64,000 nt of DNA from Candidatus Nanoarchaeia archaeon (GCA_028717785.1 JAQUND010000005.1:1-64000); one strand, 5' to 3'. Counted from the first letter of the stretch, positions 45,619 through 55,136 are shown. The notes: generated by a model not told the origin, from the letters alone. Made by a program: numbers and translations.

Positions 45619-48336
45619 TTAGAAACGAACTCTTATCTGGTATTCTACATCGACCCAGTTCAATCCCATGATCGGGATATAGAAAGCAGTAACTTTGATG
45701 TAATCAGGTTGAACCGAATCTCTAACCGCAGTAACGCCCTTGTAATCAACAATGATTTGTGCATCAACTGCGGACGCTAACATGGATCCTACTGCAGCTC
45801 CAACTTCTCCAGGAAGACTTGAAGTCATCTTTCTTCCGACATAAGGTTCTACAACTCTACGAGTTTCTTGTTGGATGAAGTCTCTGATTGTGATAACCAT
45901 AACTTCTCTTGTAAGAGCACTTGTCATATTCGTTGTCATTGCATGACGAATAACCATTGTCGAACTTACCTTCATGATCACCGTCAAACCTCTAACAGCA
46001 ACCAGGTCCATAGTTGTTTCATCCAGAGAGCGTACAAGCTGTTTGAAACCAAGCAATGTTTTGCGTGTCATCGGTGTTGCAACATCCCATATCGGACTTA
46101 CATTCAAGCCACAAAGTGCTGCAGCTACAAATGTTCCATCAACAACATGTTCTGTTACGCTCCCGTCAGCTTCTACCATCTCAATAACAGCACCATCAGG
46201 ATAGACGCCAATCATACGTTCTGTATTCAAAGCAAGAGCGTAGTTTCCTGCTTCCATAGGCTCTGTACCAACTGCAAAGCCAAAGAAACTGATTCTCTCT
46301 CTTCTGTTTCTCTTTGAAGACATACTTGCACAATGTGATGCTGTATAATTTATAACAGCAGCCGATGCTGTAACAGGGAAAACTACAGCTGGATTAATAC
46401 CATCTACATCCTGTTCAAGTCTCTTTATCACATCCATGTAAGACTGATCAGGTGCAAGATCGCTGCCCTCTGCTTTACGAACTTGACAAAGAATAAGAGC
46501 AGTTGCTCCATTCAAAAACATCAGATAAGCAGTAAGAACTAACGGATTCGATGCGGTAAGATCACCGTACTCTGTCGTAATGTCTTTAAATTTCGTATAA
46601 AGAGCACAATCAAAATTGTCTTTTTCATAGTAATACGAAACATAATAAACATCACCGACATTTGGCTCTTTACCCGATTTATCGAAAGCAATCAGATCTG
46701 TAATATCCCCTGCAGCAACATCCGTTGTGTTATTGACATTCAAATTCAAACCAGGAATGCTTGTAACCATAAGAACGCTCGTAACAAATATTGCTTCAGC
46801 TGTAATATCTATCTGAAGAGTATCACCAGAAGCATAGGCGACATCAGATTCAAGCGTGAAAATTAATCCTGTTTGACTGTCAACGTAAGTTGAATTTGTT
46901 ATTCCAAAACCAGCGGAACCTCCAACAACATTCGAACTTACAACAAAATGTGTATTTGAGGTAAAAGTAAGTGTTACAGTTTCATCAATGGTATAACCCT
47001 TAGAAACCGTAGGCCCTGTAAGATAATTTGCTCCAGTAAAACTTGGATTTGCAACAGACTCAAGCCCTGGAACTGCAATACCAAGTCTTCCATCTTCAAG
47101 TGAAGAAATAGTATATGTCCCTACTCCTACACCACCTGATGTTGCAACTTCTATGCTATAAGTATCATCTTCCATTCTTGAGCGCCAGTATGTAACTCTA
47201 ACAGTGCTTCCTACAGCAGGAGGAGTTGCAAGATAAATAGTACCTAATTCTCCATTAACTCTTGTAACATCTCCTTCGACTGCTGGACCAACTAAAGGAG
47301 TTATTGTTACGGTAACATTTGTAGGATCATTTGTTACAATATCGCGACCTGTTCCATCGACAATAGGTACGAATCTTACCGTACAAGATGTTTCGATCCC
47401 ATGAAATTGGCTTGAAACATCTTCATTATAGATTCTGTCGTCAATCAGAGTTGCTTGGATTTGATTGTCATTGAAAAACTCACTACCTGATGTGTGAACA
47501 ATTTCTGACAATTTGTAGCCTGTTCCCCATTCAATCTGTTCTCCAATAATAGCGTAATCGACGTTTTCGACAAAATCTGTTGTCTCGGGAGAAACACCAA
47601 CTCTAATCATCCTTGTCAAACCAGTGAAAGGAAGATCATCAGCAGTGTTCAAATGCATATTGTAATAGTAAGTAACAGTAAGAGTTTGTCCAGGTGCCGG
47701 TGGCTCTGTCAGAGTAAACTCTCCATTTACACCATCAAGATGTGAAACTTCAACAATTGCATTATTGACTTTCACTGTAATGTTACTTATTGTCGTAGTC
47801 GCTTTTCCGGCATTTGTACCATCAACAATTGGTTTGTGATGAGTATAAAAAGTCACTGCTGATACTGTAATTTGATCTGAGATGTCTTCGTCAACAACTC
47901 TTGTGTCAGTCTTTTTATAGAAGTAAGTGCAAGTTACTTCATCGGTACTTCTTGGTGCAAGTGCTAGATAAATTCTTCCATTAGCACCTTCAACTTTAGC
48001 AACAATTACTTTTGTACCATTGACTTTTACTTCGACATCATTTGTGTTGTTCGTTACACGGCCAAGTCCATCACCCACAACGATAGGATAATTAAGAACG
48101 GTAAAATCACGATTTGTGCCAGTAAAACCTGCTGACACATCTTCATTGACTTTTCTGTTGTCAAGATTTGGACTCGAACCACGAACAAGTTCATACCCTT
48201 CAACTCTTTTAACTTCTTCTGCTGTTCCAACAAGAGCAGGTATTCTCTGATTAGCGAGCAAACCCACGATAGCGGTGTCGAGATTTGTCGATGTGTATAC
48301 AGCAGGCGGCGCATACCCTGTAAAAGGTCCAGCCAT
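45619..48336 (-). CDS. Tail sheath protein with extra beta-modules, 905 aa
   Basis: The contractile sheath. The start (MAGPFTGYAPPAVYTSTNLD, then AIVGLLANQRIPALVGTAEE) and the last 300 residues are sheath-like: RERISFFGFAVG, TRKTLLGFKQLVRSLDE, TREVMVITIRDFIQQETRRV, VEPYVGRKMTSSLPGEV and a C-terminal VEYQIRVRF. Sheaths are usually 400-700 residues. Here residues about 60-400 carry three copies of the FTG/VNG/YYY module (GFTGTNRDFTV, VEVKVNGTKV; VTVKVN-like copy; SSQFHGIETSCTV), and 400-560 are further beta-domains. These probably project from the tail surface. An AAGGAG site precedes ATG 48336. Confidence 0.92.
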   Translation of the reverse strand: MAGPFTGYAPPAVYTSTNLDTAIVGLLANQRIPALVGTAEEVKRVEGYELVRGSSPNLDNRKVNEDVSAGFTGTNRDFTVLNYPIVVGDGLGRVTNNTNDVEVKVNGTKVIVAKVEGANGRIYLALAPRSTDEVTCTYFYKKTDTRVVDEDISDQITVSAVTFYTHHKPIVDGTNAGKATTTISNITVKVNNAIVEVSHLDGVNGEFTLTEPPAPGQTLTVTYYYNMHLNTADDLPFTGLTRMIRVGVSPETTDFVENVDYAIIGEQIEWGTGYKLSEIVHTSGSEFFNDNQIQATLIDDRIYNEDVSSQFHGIETSCTVRFVPIVDGTGRDIVTNDPTNVTVTITPLVGPAVEGDVTRVNGELGTIYLATPPAVGSTVRVTYWRSRMEDDTYSIEVATSGGVGVGTYTISSLEDGRLGIAVPGLESVANPSFTGANYLTGPTVSKGYTIDETVTLTFTSNTHFVVSSNVVGGSAGFGITNSTYVDSQTGLIFTLESDVAYASGDTLQIDITAEAIFVTSVLMVTSIPGLNLNVNNTTDVAAGDITDLIAFDKSGKEPNVGDVYYVSYYYEKDNFDCALYTKFKDITTEYGDLTASNPLVLTAYLMFLNGATALILCQVRKAEGSDLAPDQSYMDVIKRLEQDVDGINPAVVFPVTASAAVINYTASHCASMSSKRNRRERISFFGFAVGTEPMEAGNYALALNTERMIGVYPDGAVIEMVEADGSVTEHVVDGTFVAAALCGLNVSPIWDVATPMTRKTLLGFKQLVRSLDETTMDLVAVRGLTVIMKVSSTMVIRHAMTTNMTSALTREVMVITIRDFIQQETRRVVEPYVGRKMTSSLPGEVGAAVGSMLASAVDAQIIVDYKGVTAVRDSVQPDYIKVTAFYIPIMGLNWVDVEYQIRVRF

Positions 48337-48441
48337 GGTAAACTCCTTATGATATAATGTTGATAATCTTAAAACTAGCAGGTAAGTTTAGCTTTTACGC
48401 AATTCATCTAAATTCTGTATTTAATAAAACCACTAGAAAGG

Positions 48442-48723
48442 TTATTTCTGTTCATATTCAATGATTTTTCGATTACACTTACAATTAAAATTTTTATCAG
48501 GAATATCATCTTTTTTTGAAAATTTATGTTCTAAGCCACAATGACATTTTATGTACATATAAGATTCGACACCATTGGGAACTGGCAAAGAATCTATAAA
48601 ATCAATTAATTCATTTTTATTAAGCCAGTTTCGATATGTGTTTGATTCTCGTTTTTGAACAATAGAATTATTGAGCTGAAAAGGATTATTTGATGCTATA
48701 TAACTAACAATAGACTTTGGCAT
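48442..48723 (-). CDS. Small CxC zinc-ribbon-like protein, 93 aa
   Basis: Ninety-three residues beginning MPKSIVSYIASNNPFQLNN. A longer upstream frame exists, but GGAG with a 6-base spacer stands right before ATG 48723, so I chose it. The C-terminal half has two Cys pairs: KCHCGLEHKF and NCKCNRK, an arrangement that may bind one zinc ion (four Cys). It lies between the 91-aa coiled coil and the sheath gene. It could be a neck/tail assembly factor or a regulator; the family is unknown. Confidence 0.6.
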   Translation of the reverse strand: MPKSIVSYIASNNPFQLNNSIVQKRESNTYRNWLNKNELIDFIDSLPVPNGVESYMYIKCHCGLEHKFSKKDDIPDKNFNCKCNRKIIEYEQK

Positions 48724-48760
48724 AAAAAACTCCAATGGGCGAGTTCTACTCGCCCACAAA

Positions 48761-49036
48761 TCATGCTGGTGTAGCAAGTTTCTTTTTGGTCTCTTCTTCG
48801 ATCTGAGCTTTGATAACACGTTCTTTATGTACCATAACAATTTGCTGAACATTTTGGTCATAAATAAAACTTGCTTTTTCTTTCTTCAAAGTCGCAACAG
48901 CTAACTCGGCTTCAGCTATTTTTTTGTCAAATTCTTGAAGTTTCAAATTGAATGCGGTTCCTGTATCAATCGAAATCTCTTGTTTTTGTTGTTCGGGCTG
49001 TTTCGTTTCTTCTTGTTTTGTAAGTTGTTCTGACAT
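48761..49036 (-). CDS. Small acidic coiled-coil protein, 91 aa
   Basis: Residues 1-25 are Gln/Glu/Lys-rich and likely disordered (QEETKQPEQQKQEISID). Residues 28-85 form a single long helix (LKLQEFDKKIAEAELAVATL, KERVIKAQIEEETKKKLA). It is preceded by AAAAGGAG and follows the tail fibre gene by about 43 bases. No known domain. A possible fibre-assembly chaperone or small structural coiled coil, by position. Confidence 0.6.
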   Translation of the reverse strand: MSEQLTKQEETKQPEQQKQEISIDTGTAFNLKLQEFDKKIAEAELAVATLKKEKASFIYDQNVQQIVMVHKERVIKAQIEEETKKKLATPA

Positions 49037-49079
49037 AGTAACTCCTTTTAATTGTATTTAATCTAAGAGCAAAGCTCTT

Positions 49080-52000
49080 TTAAAGTCTCACTTCAATCAA
49101 ACCGACATCAGTTGAATCATAAGACTGACGTGCTATTGCAAATGAATTTATTGTTTCTTCTATTGTTTTTGCGGCTCTTGCAACACCTGGGTATGGAGAT
49201 GTGCATGCGCAAAGCGTCAGACGATCTCCTCTTTTAATAGTTCCAACAACTTTACAAAGCACATGTCCTGTCATAGCAATTCGTTTTGCATTGTATTTTT
49301 TCTCAAGATCTTCGATTGACAAATTTTTGAAATCATGCTTTACAGTTTCAGGATCAGCATCGCTTACAGCAAAACCACCACAAAAAGTTGCACGGTCTGT
49401 AACAATACCATAAGCAATTTTTCCTGTTCCAATTTCGACTTTCATGTCTTCGTCTGTCGATTGTTGGACAATAGTTCCAACACAATAATTAGCAAGATCA
49501 CCTGTAACAGCAGCCCATTCAGCAAAGTCGGCAGCAGGAGAAGAAATTGTTGTTCCTGCATCAGAATAAATTTGTCCATTTGAAGCAATTTCAGCAACAG
49601 TAGCATTACTGTTCTTGAATCTAATTGCATGGCCATTTGCATCCAAAGACAAATCCTGATATGATTGTATTATTACCGCACCATGTGTCAAACCACTACC
49701 AGCTGAAAGCGTTAGGTCAGAACCTGCACCATCACCCTCAACAAGCACATAAGCTCCATTTGTTGAACTAGGTGCTCCATGATCTACGCCATGACAAATC
49801 TGAATAATTCCTGCATCAGAAGCAAAACTTGCATTGATGTCCAAAACTTCTGAATAAGAAGTAGCATGGAAATAAGTTCCACTTGAATTAAAATCCAAAT
49901 TATCAGAAAGAATTGTTCTCCCTTGATGGATAATTGCACCACTTGATGTATTCCCAGCACTTATATAAACATTACCACCCGCACCAACACTACCATAATC
50001 ATTTCCATCACATCTTATATAGCCACCGTAACTAATACTTGGGAATCGTCCACCAGCTAAAGAAAGATTACCCGCATTAGAAGTACCACTTGGATCAATA
50101 CCTGATGTTATCGAACTTTCAACTCCATAAAAATTTATTCCGCTCTGACCATTGAAACCTGCAGGGACTATATTCAAAGCAGCAAAAGTCGCAGGAGTAG
50201 ACCCTATTGCAACTCCATGAGTATAGAAAGTGAACGTACCATCAACTCCAGTATTAATATGCGACTCTCCTGTTGCAGCATCTAATTTTAAAATTCCACT
50301 ATAGTTACCATTAGTTGCTGTTGCGACCTGCAATATTTGTCCTGCCGACGTATACATACTTGTATTGGACATACCCCAGAATTGATGCTGAGCACCATCA
50401 GTCGTATCAATGTGTATAACATTACCATACATACTAAATGTGCCATCAACACCGACATCGACGTAAGAACCCCCTGTTGCAGAATTTAATTGCAAAATTC
50501 CACTATAATTGCCATTGGTTGTTGTTGCAACTTGTAACACATAACCTGATGTTGTATACATACTAGTATTAGGCATGCCCCAGAATTGATGCTGAGGTCC
50601 ACCAGTAGTATTAAAATTAATTTGAGTAGCATTTAAATCAATTTTTTGGTCTACTTCATAACCTTGTACATAAATAGATGAATCTCCACCAATTATGTTT
50701 ACAGAACCAGTAGAAGCACTTATACTTATACTTGCTGATGAGTCAGCTGCACCTGGAAAATCAGGTTCCAAAACAAGTACATAGCCTCCAGTTCTAACTC
50801 TATCTGTCATTACATTGTCACCAACAAGATAAATGCCTGCGCCTGTTATAGTATTAAAATATGCTTGACCTTCACAATGGAGTTTATATTGTGGGTCAGT
50901 AGTACCAATACCAAAATTTCCACCGTATGCCATTCTAAAAAGTTCTGTGCTATCGAAAATGAAAGCAAGATCACTAGCTGGCCTGTAAATATCTCCAGTA
51001 AGATTAATATTTCCTGCCACATCTAGTTTTTGTAATGGGGATGATGAACCGATACCTACTCGATTTGAACTCAAAAATATATTGTCAGAACCACTATCTG
51101 TCGAAATTTGCATTCCGTAAGATGGGTCCCAATTAACAATACCTTTTCTTGCACCTACATTATCGTAAAAACCTACGCCAGTAATGTTAGAAGGTTCATT
51201 ACTTTGAATTTTAACAGTTGAATGGCTAGAAGACCAGGGACCTATAATGTGTGCTTTTGAATTGTTTGCCGTTGTTGTCCCAACACCAAGGTTTCCAGTA
51301 ATATTAAAATCACCACCTGCACTCAAATTCCCAGAAAAAGCTCCTGTTCCTATGACATCAAGAGCACTTGTTGGTGTTGCCGTTCCGATACCAACTCTAC
51401 CATTGTCAATCAATAATGCATAACCTGTGCCTGCGTTATGCAATGTCATAACTGTTGCAGAATTTCCAACTTCGGTTTGATTTATTGAAAGAGCAACCTG
51501 ATTATCATTTTGATTTATTTCTAACATATCTGCTGTTGTTACTTCTGTATTGATAACTGTTGTTGTTCCATTGACAGTCAAATTATTGTCAACAAGAACA
51601 TTTCCACTTACATGTAATGTTGCACTAGGGTTTGTTGTACCAATACCAACTCTACCAGAATTGACTATTAATGAGGGACCGATACCAGCATTTGTAATTT
51701 GAACGACAGCAGTATCATTTACGGCACCTGTTTGACTTACTACAAGTCCGTTGTCATTAGCAGCTTGGGTAATTGTAAGTTTTCCAGCAACACCCATATC
51801 TGTAAAATTCGAACTTCCATTAATAAACAAATCATTATTGATTAGACAACTTCCTTGAACATGAAGGAGTTGAGATGGATTTGTAGTTCCTATGCCAAGT
51901 CTTCCTGTTGATGTAAAACAGGCACTTTCACTTCCGTTCGTATGAAATCTTATTTTTCTAGCACCTTGAGCAACAAGATCTATTCCCTCAGAACCTGAAT

Positions 52001-53159
52001 CATCATTCCCACTCAAATAACCCAAATATGTTCCTGTTCTATAAAAATCAATTTGAGGGTATGTAGATTCTATTCGTTCATGACCCACAATATGTACAGC
52101 CTCTTGAGGATCTGTCGTTCCTACACCAATTCTTCCATTTGTTTTAAAACGAATTCTCTCGATACCTGGAATCATTTCAGTTTCTGATGTACCATCTAAA
52201 AATCTCAAATCATTCGAATAATCTACAATGCTTGCCATGAAAATCGTACCAATACGATGATTTATATCACCAATATTTTGTCCATCGGCAAGTAAAAGAT
52301 CTGTTCCTGGACCAAGTTCTACATCTTTAATCGTTGTTCCCATACAGTAACTACTAAGAGAATTGATTAAAATTCTATTATCTTCAATCATTGATGTAGT
52401 AATATTACTTGAGGTATCACGGGTAATTGTGGCAATCTTTACAAACCTGTGATAGATACCATTAGCATCAGGTTCGTCTTCTGGTATTGCAGGAACAACT
52501 GGAGTAACACTTTCGACACCTTCCATCACACATATATCTTGCACCATTCTTACTCTATTTGCCGTAGAAAACCCTATGCCTGGGACAATCAAAGATGTGT
52601 CTTTATATTCAGGAGGTTCTGTTCCAATACCTACACCAGTAGCAGAAACTTCAGCAAAATAGAAATCAATATAAACTACATCAATTCTTGGATTTGTTAC
52701 AGGGGCATGTAAAGCTGGTGCCGCTGGCCAGGTTTTTGTATAACGATCATCAACAAGTGTTCCTGTACTATAACCTTGATTTTTGTATTCAAGATCATTT
52801 TTTAAAAACAAAATATAACCATCAACAATTAGAATACCTGCACCTTCAACAGTTCCATCACCACCCCTAATCAAAAAGTTATTCACCGTGTCAGTGCTTT
52901 GAACAACTTGAAAACCATTATTTAAAGAGTAACACCTGCAATTTACATCAACTGGATTTTCTTTTGAAGGGAAGTTTGCCGTAATTAACTGTCGAATATA
53001 AGAATCAGAAACTTCTTGTATTTCATCAAGCTCATTTGATGATAGAGGTACACCTTTTTGAAAATGCATTCTATAACGTTTTTGAGCCCCTATAGCATTC
53101 GGAATTCCATCGGGATTATACATGCTGGGTTCATAATTGCCTGAATAAGCAACACTCAT
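49080..53159 (-). CDS. Tail fibre with GIGTT repeats, 1359 aa
   Basis: A long tail fibre. Residues 1-250 look like a baseplate-attachment domain of the type seen in phage fibre N-termini (RYRMHFQKGVPLSSNELDEI, then DVVYIDFYFAEV). Residues 330-1100 hold repeats of GRVGIGTTNPSATLHVSGN type, found in trimeric beta-fibres, with a pair of nearly identical units (HQFWGMPNTSMYTTSGYVLQ and HQFWGMSNTSMYTSAGQILQ). The C-terminus (from about 1230; ADFAEWAAVTGDLANYCVGT, ATFCGGFAVSD, MTGHVLCKVVGTIKRGDRL) resembles the peptidase-G2/IMC autoproteolytic chaperone class, which helps the fibre trimerise. No catalytic residues were confirmed. The start ATG 53159 has a GGGAG site. Confidence 0.82.
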   Translation of the reverse strand: MSVAYSGNYEPSMYNPDGIPNAIGAQKRYRMHFQKGVPLSSNELDEIQEVSDSYIRQLITANFPSKENPVDVNCRCYSLNNGFQVVQSTDTVNNFLIRGGDGTVEGAGILIVDGYILFLKNDLEYKNQGYSTGTLVDDRYTKTWPAAPALHAPVTNPRIDVVYIDFYFAEVSATGVGIGTEPPEYKDTSLIVPGIGFSTANRVRMVQDICVMEGVESVTPVVPAIPEDEPDANGIYHRFVKIATITRDTSSNITTSMIEDNRILINSLSSYCMGTTIKDVELGPGTDLLLADGQNIGDINHRIGTIFMASIVDYSNDLRFLDGTSETEMIPGIERIRFKTNGRIGVGTTDPQEAVHIVGHERIESTYPQIDFYRTGTYLGYLSGNDDSGSEGIDLVAQGARKIRFHTNGSESACFTSTGRLGIGTTNPSQLLHVQGSCLINNDLFINGSSNFTDMGVAGKLTITQAANDNGLVVSQTGAVNDTAVVQITNAGIGPSLIVNSGRVGIGTTNPSATLHVSGNVLVDNNLTVNGTTTVINTEVTTADMLEINQNDNQVALSINQTEVGNSATVMTLHNAGTGYALLIDNGRVGIGTATPTSALDVIGTGAFSGNLSAGGDFNITGNLGVGTTTANNSKAHIIGPWSSSHSTVKIQSNEPSNITGVGFYDNVGARKGIVNWDPSYGMQISTDSGSDNIFLSSNRVGIGSSSPLQKLDVAGNINLTGDIYRPASDLAFIFDSTELFRMAYGGNFGIGTTDPQYKLHCEGQAYFNTITGAGIYLVGDNVMTDRVRTGGYVLVLEPDFPGAADSSASISISASTGSVNIIGGDSSIYVQGYEVDQKIDLNATQINFNTTGGPQHQFWGMPNTSMYTTSGYVLQVATTTNGNYSGILQLNSATGGSYVDVGVDGTFSMYGNVIHIDTTDGAQHQFWGMSNTSMYTSAGQILQVATATNGNYSGILKLDAATGESHINTGVDGTFTFYTHGVAIGSTPATFAALNIVPAGFNGQSGINFYGVESSITSGIDPSGTSNAGNLSLAGGRFPSISYGGYIRCDGNDYGSVGAGGNVYISAGNTSSGAIIHQGRTILSDNLDFNSSGTYFHATSYSEVLDINASFASDAGIIQICHGVDHGAPSSTNGAYVLVEGDGAGSDLTLSAGSGLTHGAVIIQSYQDLSLDANGHAIRFKNSNATVAEIASNGQIYSDAGTTISSPAADFAEWAAVTGDLANYCVGTIVQQSTDEDMKVEIGTGKIAYGIVTDRATFCGGFAVSDADPETVKHDFKNLSIEDLEKKYNAKRIAMTGHVLCKVVGTIKRGDRLTLCACTSPYPGVARAAKTIEETINSFAIARQSYDSTDVGLIEVRL

Positions 53160-53203
53160 AAATTCTCCCTTTAAAAGAGACCTTTAAGAAATCAAAAACC
53201 AGA

Positions 53204-53226
53204 CTTTAATAAAAATTTTAATAAAG
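53204..53226 (-). repeat. AT-rich inverted repeat before tail fibre gene
   Basis: CTTTA/TAAAG arms with inner TAAAA/TTTTA arms and single T mismatches form a 23-base imperfect palindrome, in the 91-base spacer between the 409-aa gene and the fibre gene. It may be a weak transcript-end stem. AT-only palindromes arise easily in such DNA, so the call is tentative. Confidence 0.3.
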
Positions 53227-53250
53227 AAGAAAATAAAAGGAGTAGAAAAC

Positions 53251-54480
53251 TTATTCTTGTTGGTATTTACGAGTCACACGTGGCCATGCACTTGGATAAA
53301 CTTGATAAGCATCCATTGTAGGAACTATTTGCAAACCCTTTTGATGTCTACTATTCATTTGACGTTCATCATATTGATTTGTTTCATAAGCTTGCTCTTT
53401 TAAATAATCAATACCATTCTTAAAACTATCTTCACCGTAACCATAATTGATTCTACGAACTGTAGCAATCAAAGGGATATAAATTTCCCAATCTGTTTCG
53501 ACAGTAAAACTAATTCCGCCCGTGAAATTATATTCTTCAGGAACTTCCACTTCTAAATCTTCAGCCTCGCCTGACAAGGCAAACTCGCTAATTGCAATTC
53601 CTTCGTTTGCTAGGGCATCTTGATAATCTGCCCACAATGATGTAACTACATAATCTATAACACGTTCTTGTTGATCAGCATCCTGAGCTACACCAAGAAT
53701 ATCGACATTAAGTATCCAGCGCCCACCAAAAACTTTAGCAGTTGTAGTATTTTCTTCTTCTACAACAACAACTTGTTCATCTCCAACTTTTAGTCTATCA
53801 CCAAAAGCAAGCACTACACCTGGGATAGCTGTATTATTAAGCCCATAATATTCTGCTACAAAAGGGCCTTGTTGAGCAGATCGAACTTGATAATCAATAA
53901 CAATTGGTTCGTGATCAGTTACTGGATTTGTGAAAAGAATCTCTCCTGTCTCATAATCTATAGCATAATCAATATCTTTTTTAAACTCGAATTGCCCATG
54001 TTCTGAAAAAACAATTTCTGAGCCTGGATTGACAGGTATGTTTTTTAGAATAGCACCTTGGTGTGTTCTTATAACAACAAGATCTAGTTTTTCATTCGTG
54101 CAAGTCAAGTACGGGTCAACAGTAAAACTAAAAACATTTGTGTTGAGATCATGTTCAGTAATTTTCACAATATAAAAACCTTGAGAAACTAATTTATCAA
54201 GGTTTTCTTGATCATCTCTTACCCATTCAATAGAATTACCAGGAACATCTTTTAGATTTGCTAATGAACAATAACCTCTATGAGTTCCAATAAAATTGTC
54301 AAGACCTAATTTTTGAGAAGAACCTGAAACAGATCTTACAAGAATAGCCGTTTTTGGACGCTCTTCTTGTGGGAATTTTGTATAGACTTTAACTTTTTCA
54401 AAAATAGGATGTCTAGCCAAAATATCTTGGAATATTGAAACAAATCTTTTTTTGAGCGAATTTGAAATTATATAAAACAT
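53251..54480 (-). CDS. Probable neck/tail terminator protein, 409 aa
   Basis: The N-terminal 140 residues form an alpha/beta start (MFYIISNSLKKRFVSIFQDI, VKVYTKFPQEERPKTAILVR) similar in feel to tail-terminator or head-tail joining proteins. Residues about 165-215 contain one copy of the beta-module seen elsewhere (FEFKKDIDYAIDYETGEILF, IVIDYQVR). An acidic patch (EDLEVEVPEEYN) precedes the C-terminal ITVE-type strands; the end is basic and aromatic (YQVYPSAWPRVTRKYQQE). It sits just upstream of the tail fibre and sheath genes, where neck and terminator genes are common. The exact role is not determined. Confidence 0.55.
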   Translation of the reverse strand: MFYIISNSLKKRFVSIFQDILARHPIFEKVKVYTKFPQEERPKTAILVRSVSGSSQKLGLDNFIGTHRGYCSLANLKDVPGNSIEWVRDDQENLDKLVSQGFYIVKITEHDLNTNVFSFTVDPYLTCTNEKLDLVVIRTHQGAILKNIPVNPGSEIVFSEHGQFEFKKDIDYAIDYETGEILFTNPVTDHEPIVIDYQVRSAQQGPFVAEYYGLNNTAIPGVVLAFGDRLKVGDEQVVVVEEENTTTAKVFGGRWILNVDILGVAQDADQQERVIDYVVTSLWADYQDALANEGIAISEFALSGEAEDLEVEVPEEYNFTGGISFTVETDWEIYIPLIATVRRINYGYGEDSFKNGIDYLKEQAYETNQYDERQMNSRHQKGLQIVPTMDAYQVYPSAWPRVTRKYQQE

Positions 54481-54749
54481 TCATTAAACTCGCTTTTTGA
54501 AACTTTCATTTTCAAAAATTTCTTGCCTTGTAGTTGAACAAGTACTTTGTCCCCTTCATCTTTTACTACAACAAATTTATCTTTTTCACCAGAAAGAATC
54601 GCACCTGGCTGAACAGTTTTAAATTGTGGCTTAGGCTTAGTATTAAGAGATTCTACATATTTCTTATGTTCTTCATCATTCTTAATTTGACGAGCAAGAT
54701 GGATTTTTAAGTTTTGAAACTCTTTATTGCAAACTGGACAGAGAGTCAT
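54468..54749 (-). CDS. C2H2 zinc-finger protein with SH3-like tail, 93 aa
   Basis: Residues 1-28 contain CPVCNKEFQNLKIHLARQIK then EEHKKY, a Cys2-His2 zinc-finger pattern (CxxC, H17, then a second His ten residues later). The second half has a short beta-barrel-like pattern (GAILSGEKDKFVVVKDEGDK, VLVQLQGKKFLKMKV) resembling a KOW/SH3-like element. The two halves could join nucleic-acid and protein binding. It overlaps the 409-aa gene by 13 bases. A phage transcription or assembly factor is possible; I cannot say which. Confidence 0.65.
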   Translation of the reverse strand: MTLCPVCNKEFQNLKIHLARQIKNDEEHKKYVESLNTKPKPQFKTVQPGAILSGEKDKFVVVKDEGDKVLVQLQGKKFLKMKVSKSEFNECFI

Positions 54750-54761
54750 TGCTTTCTCTCC

Positions 54762-55124
54762 TTATTGTTCGTTATTATCTAACACAAATCTATTAATTGC
54801 AAAAACACCTACATCTTCACCTGTATCTTCTTGAACACAAAGATACCCTGGCATTGATGCATCAGACACTATATAACGACGCCCTTTAAAAAGGGGACCA
54901 AAATTATCTACACAAATAACAATATCACCCCCGTTAATGAGTTTTGCTTCTTTTTCTTGAGCAGCTTTTTTCTCGACAGTATCAACAATAGAATCAAGTT
55001 CTTCATCACTTAATATAGATGCAACTTGTTTTGCAATTCTATCAAGATCTTCAGACATTGCTGGATTAATCTGCTTTGTCTGAGAAGCTACTTTTGTCAA
55101 ATTACCTACCATTGTCTGTTTCAT
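54762..55124 (-). CDS. Helical protein with KOW-like end, 120 aa
   Basis: Residues 1-60 are helical (TKVASQTKQINPAMSEDLDR, LSDEELDSIVDTVEKKAAQE). Residues 63-112 form a small barrel-like beta-part (INGGDIVICVDNFGPLFKG, RRYIVSDASMPGYLCVQ, GVFAINRFVL). The beta part resembles that of the following 93-aa zinc-finger protein, so both may act on the same partner. It stands 12 bases after the actin-like gene and could be a filament-binding or adaptor protein, by analogy with small partners of phage and plasmid actins; this is inference. Confidence 0.55.
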   Translation of the reverse strand: MKQTMVGNLTKVASQTKQINPAMSEDLDRIAKQVASILSDEELDSIVDTVEKKAAQEKEAKLINGGDIVICVDNFGPLFKGRRYIVSDASMPGYLCVQEDTGEDVGVFAINRFVLDNNEQ

Positions 55125-55136
55125 ATTCTCTCTCCT

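Noticed and set aside
48724..48861. Upstream extension of the CxC protein to a 139-aa ORF starting MTKMFSKLLW
   Set aside because: It would overlap the coiled-coil gene by about 100 bases, has a low-complexity basic sequence in a shifted frame, and a good ribosome site stands at the later ATG 48723.
50200..50600. Near-duplicate DNA in the fibre gene as an insertion element
   Set aside because: It encodes two adjacent in-frame fibre repeats (the HQFWGM units) and fits internal duplication of a structural repeat, not a mobile element.
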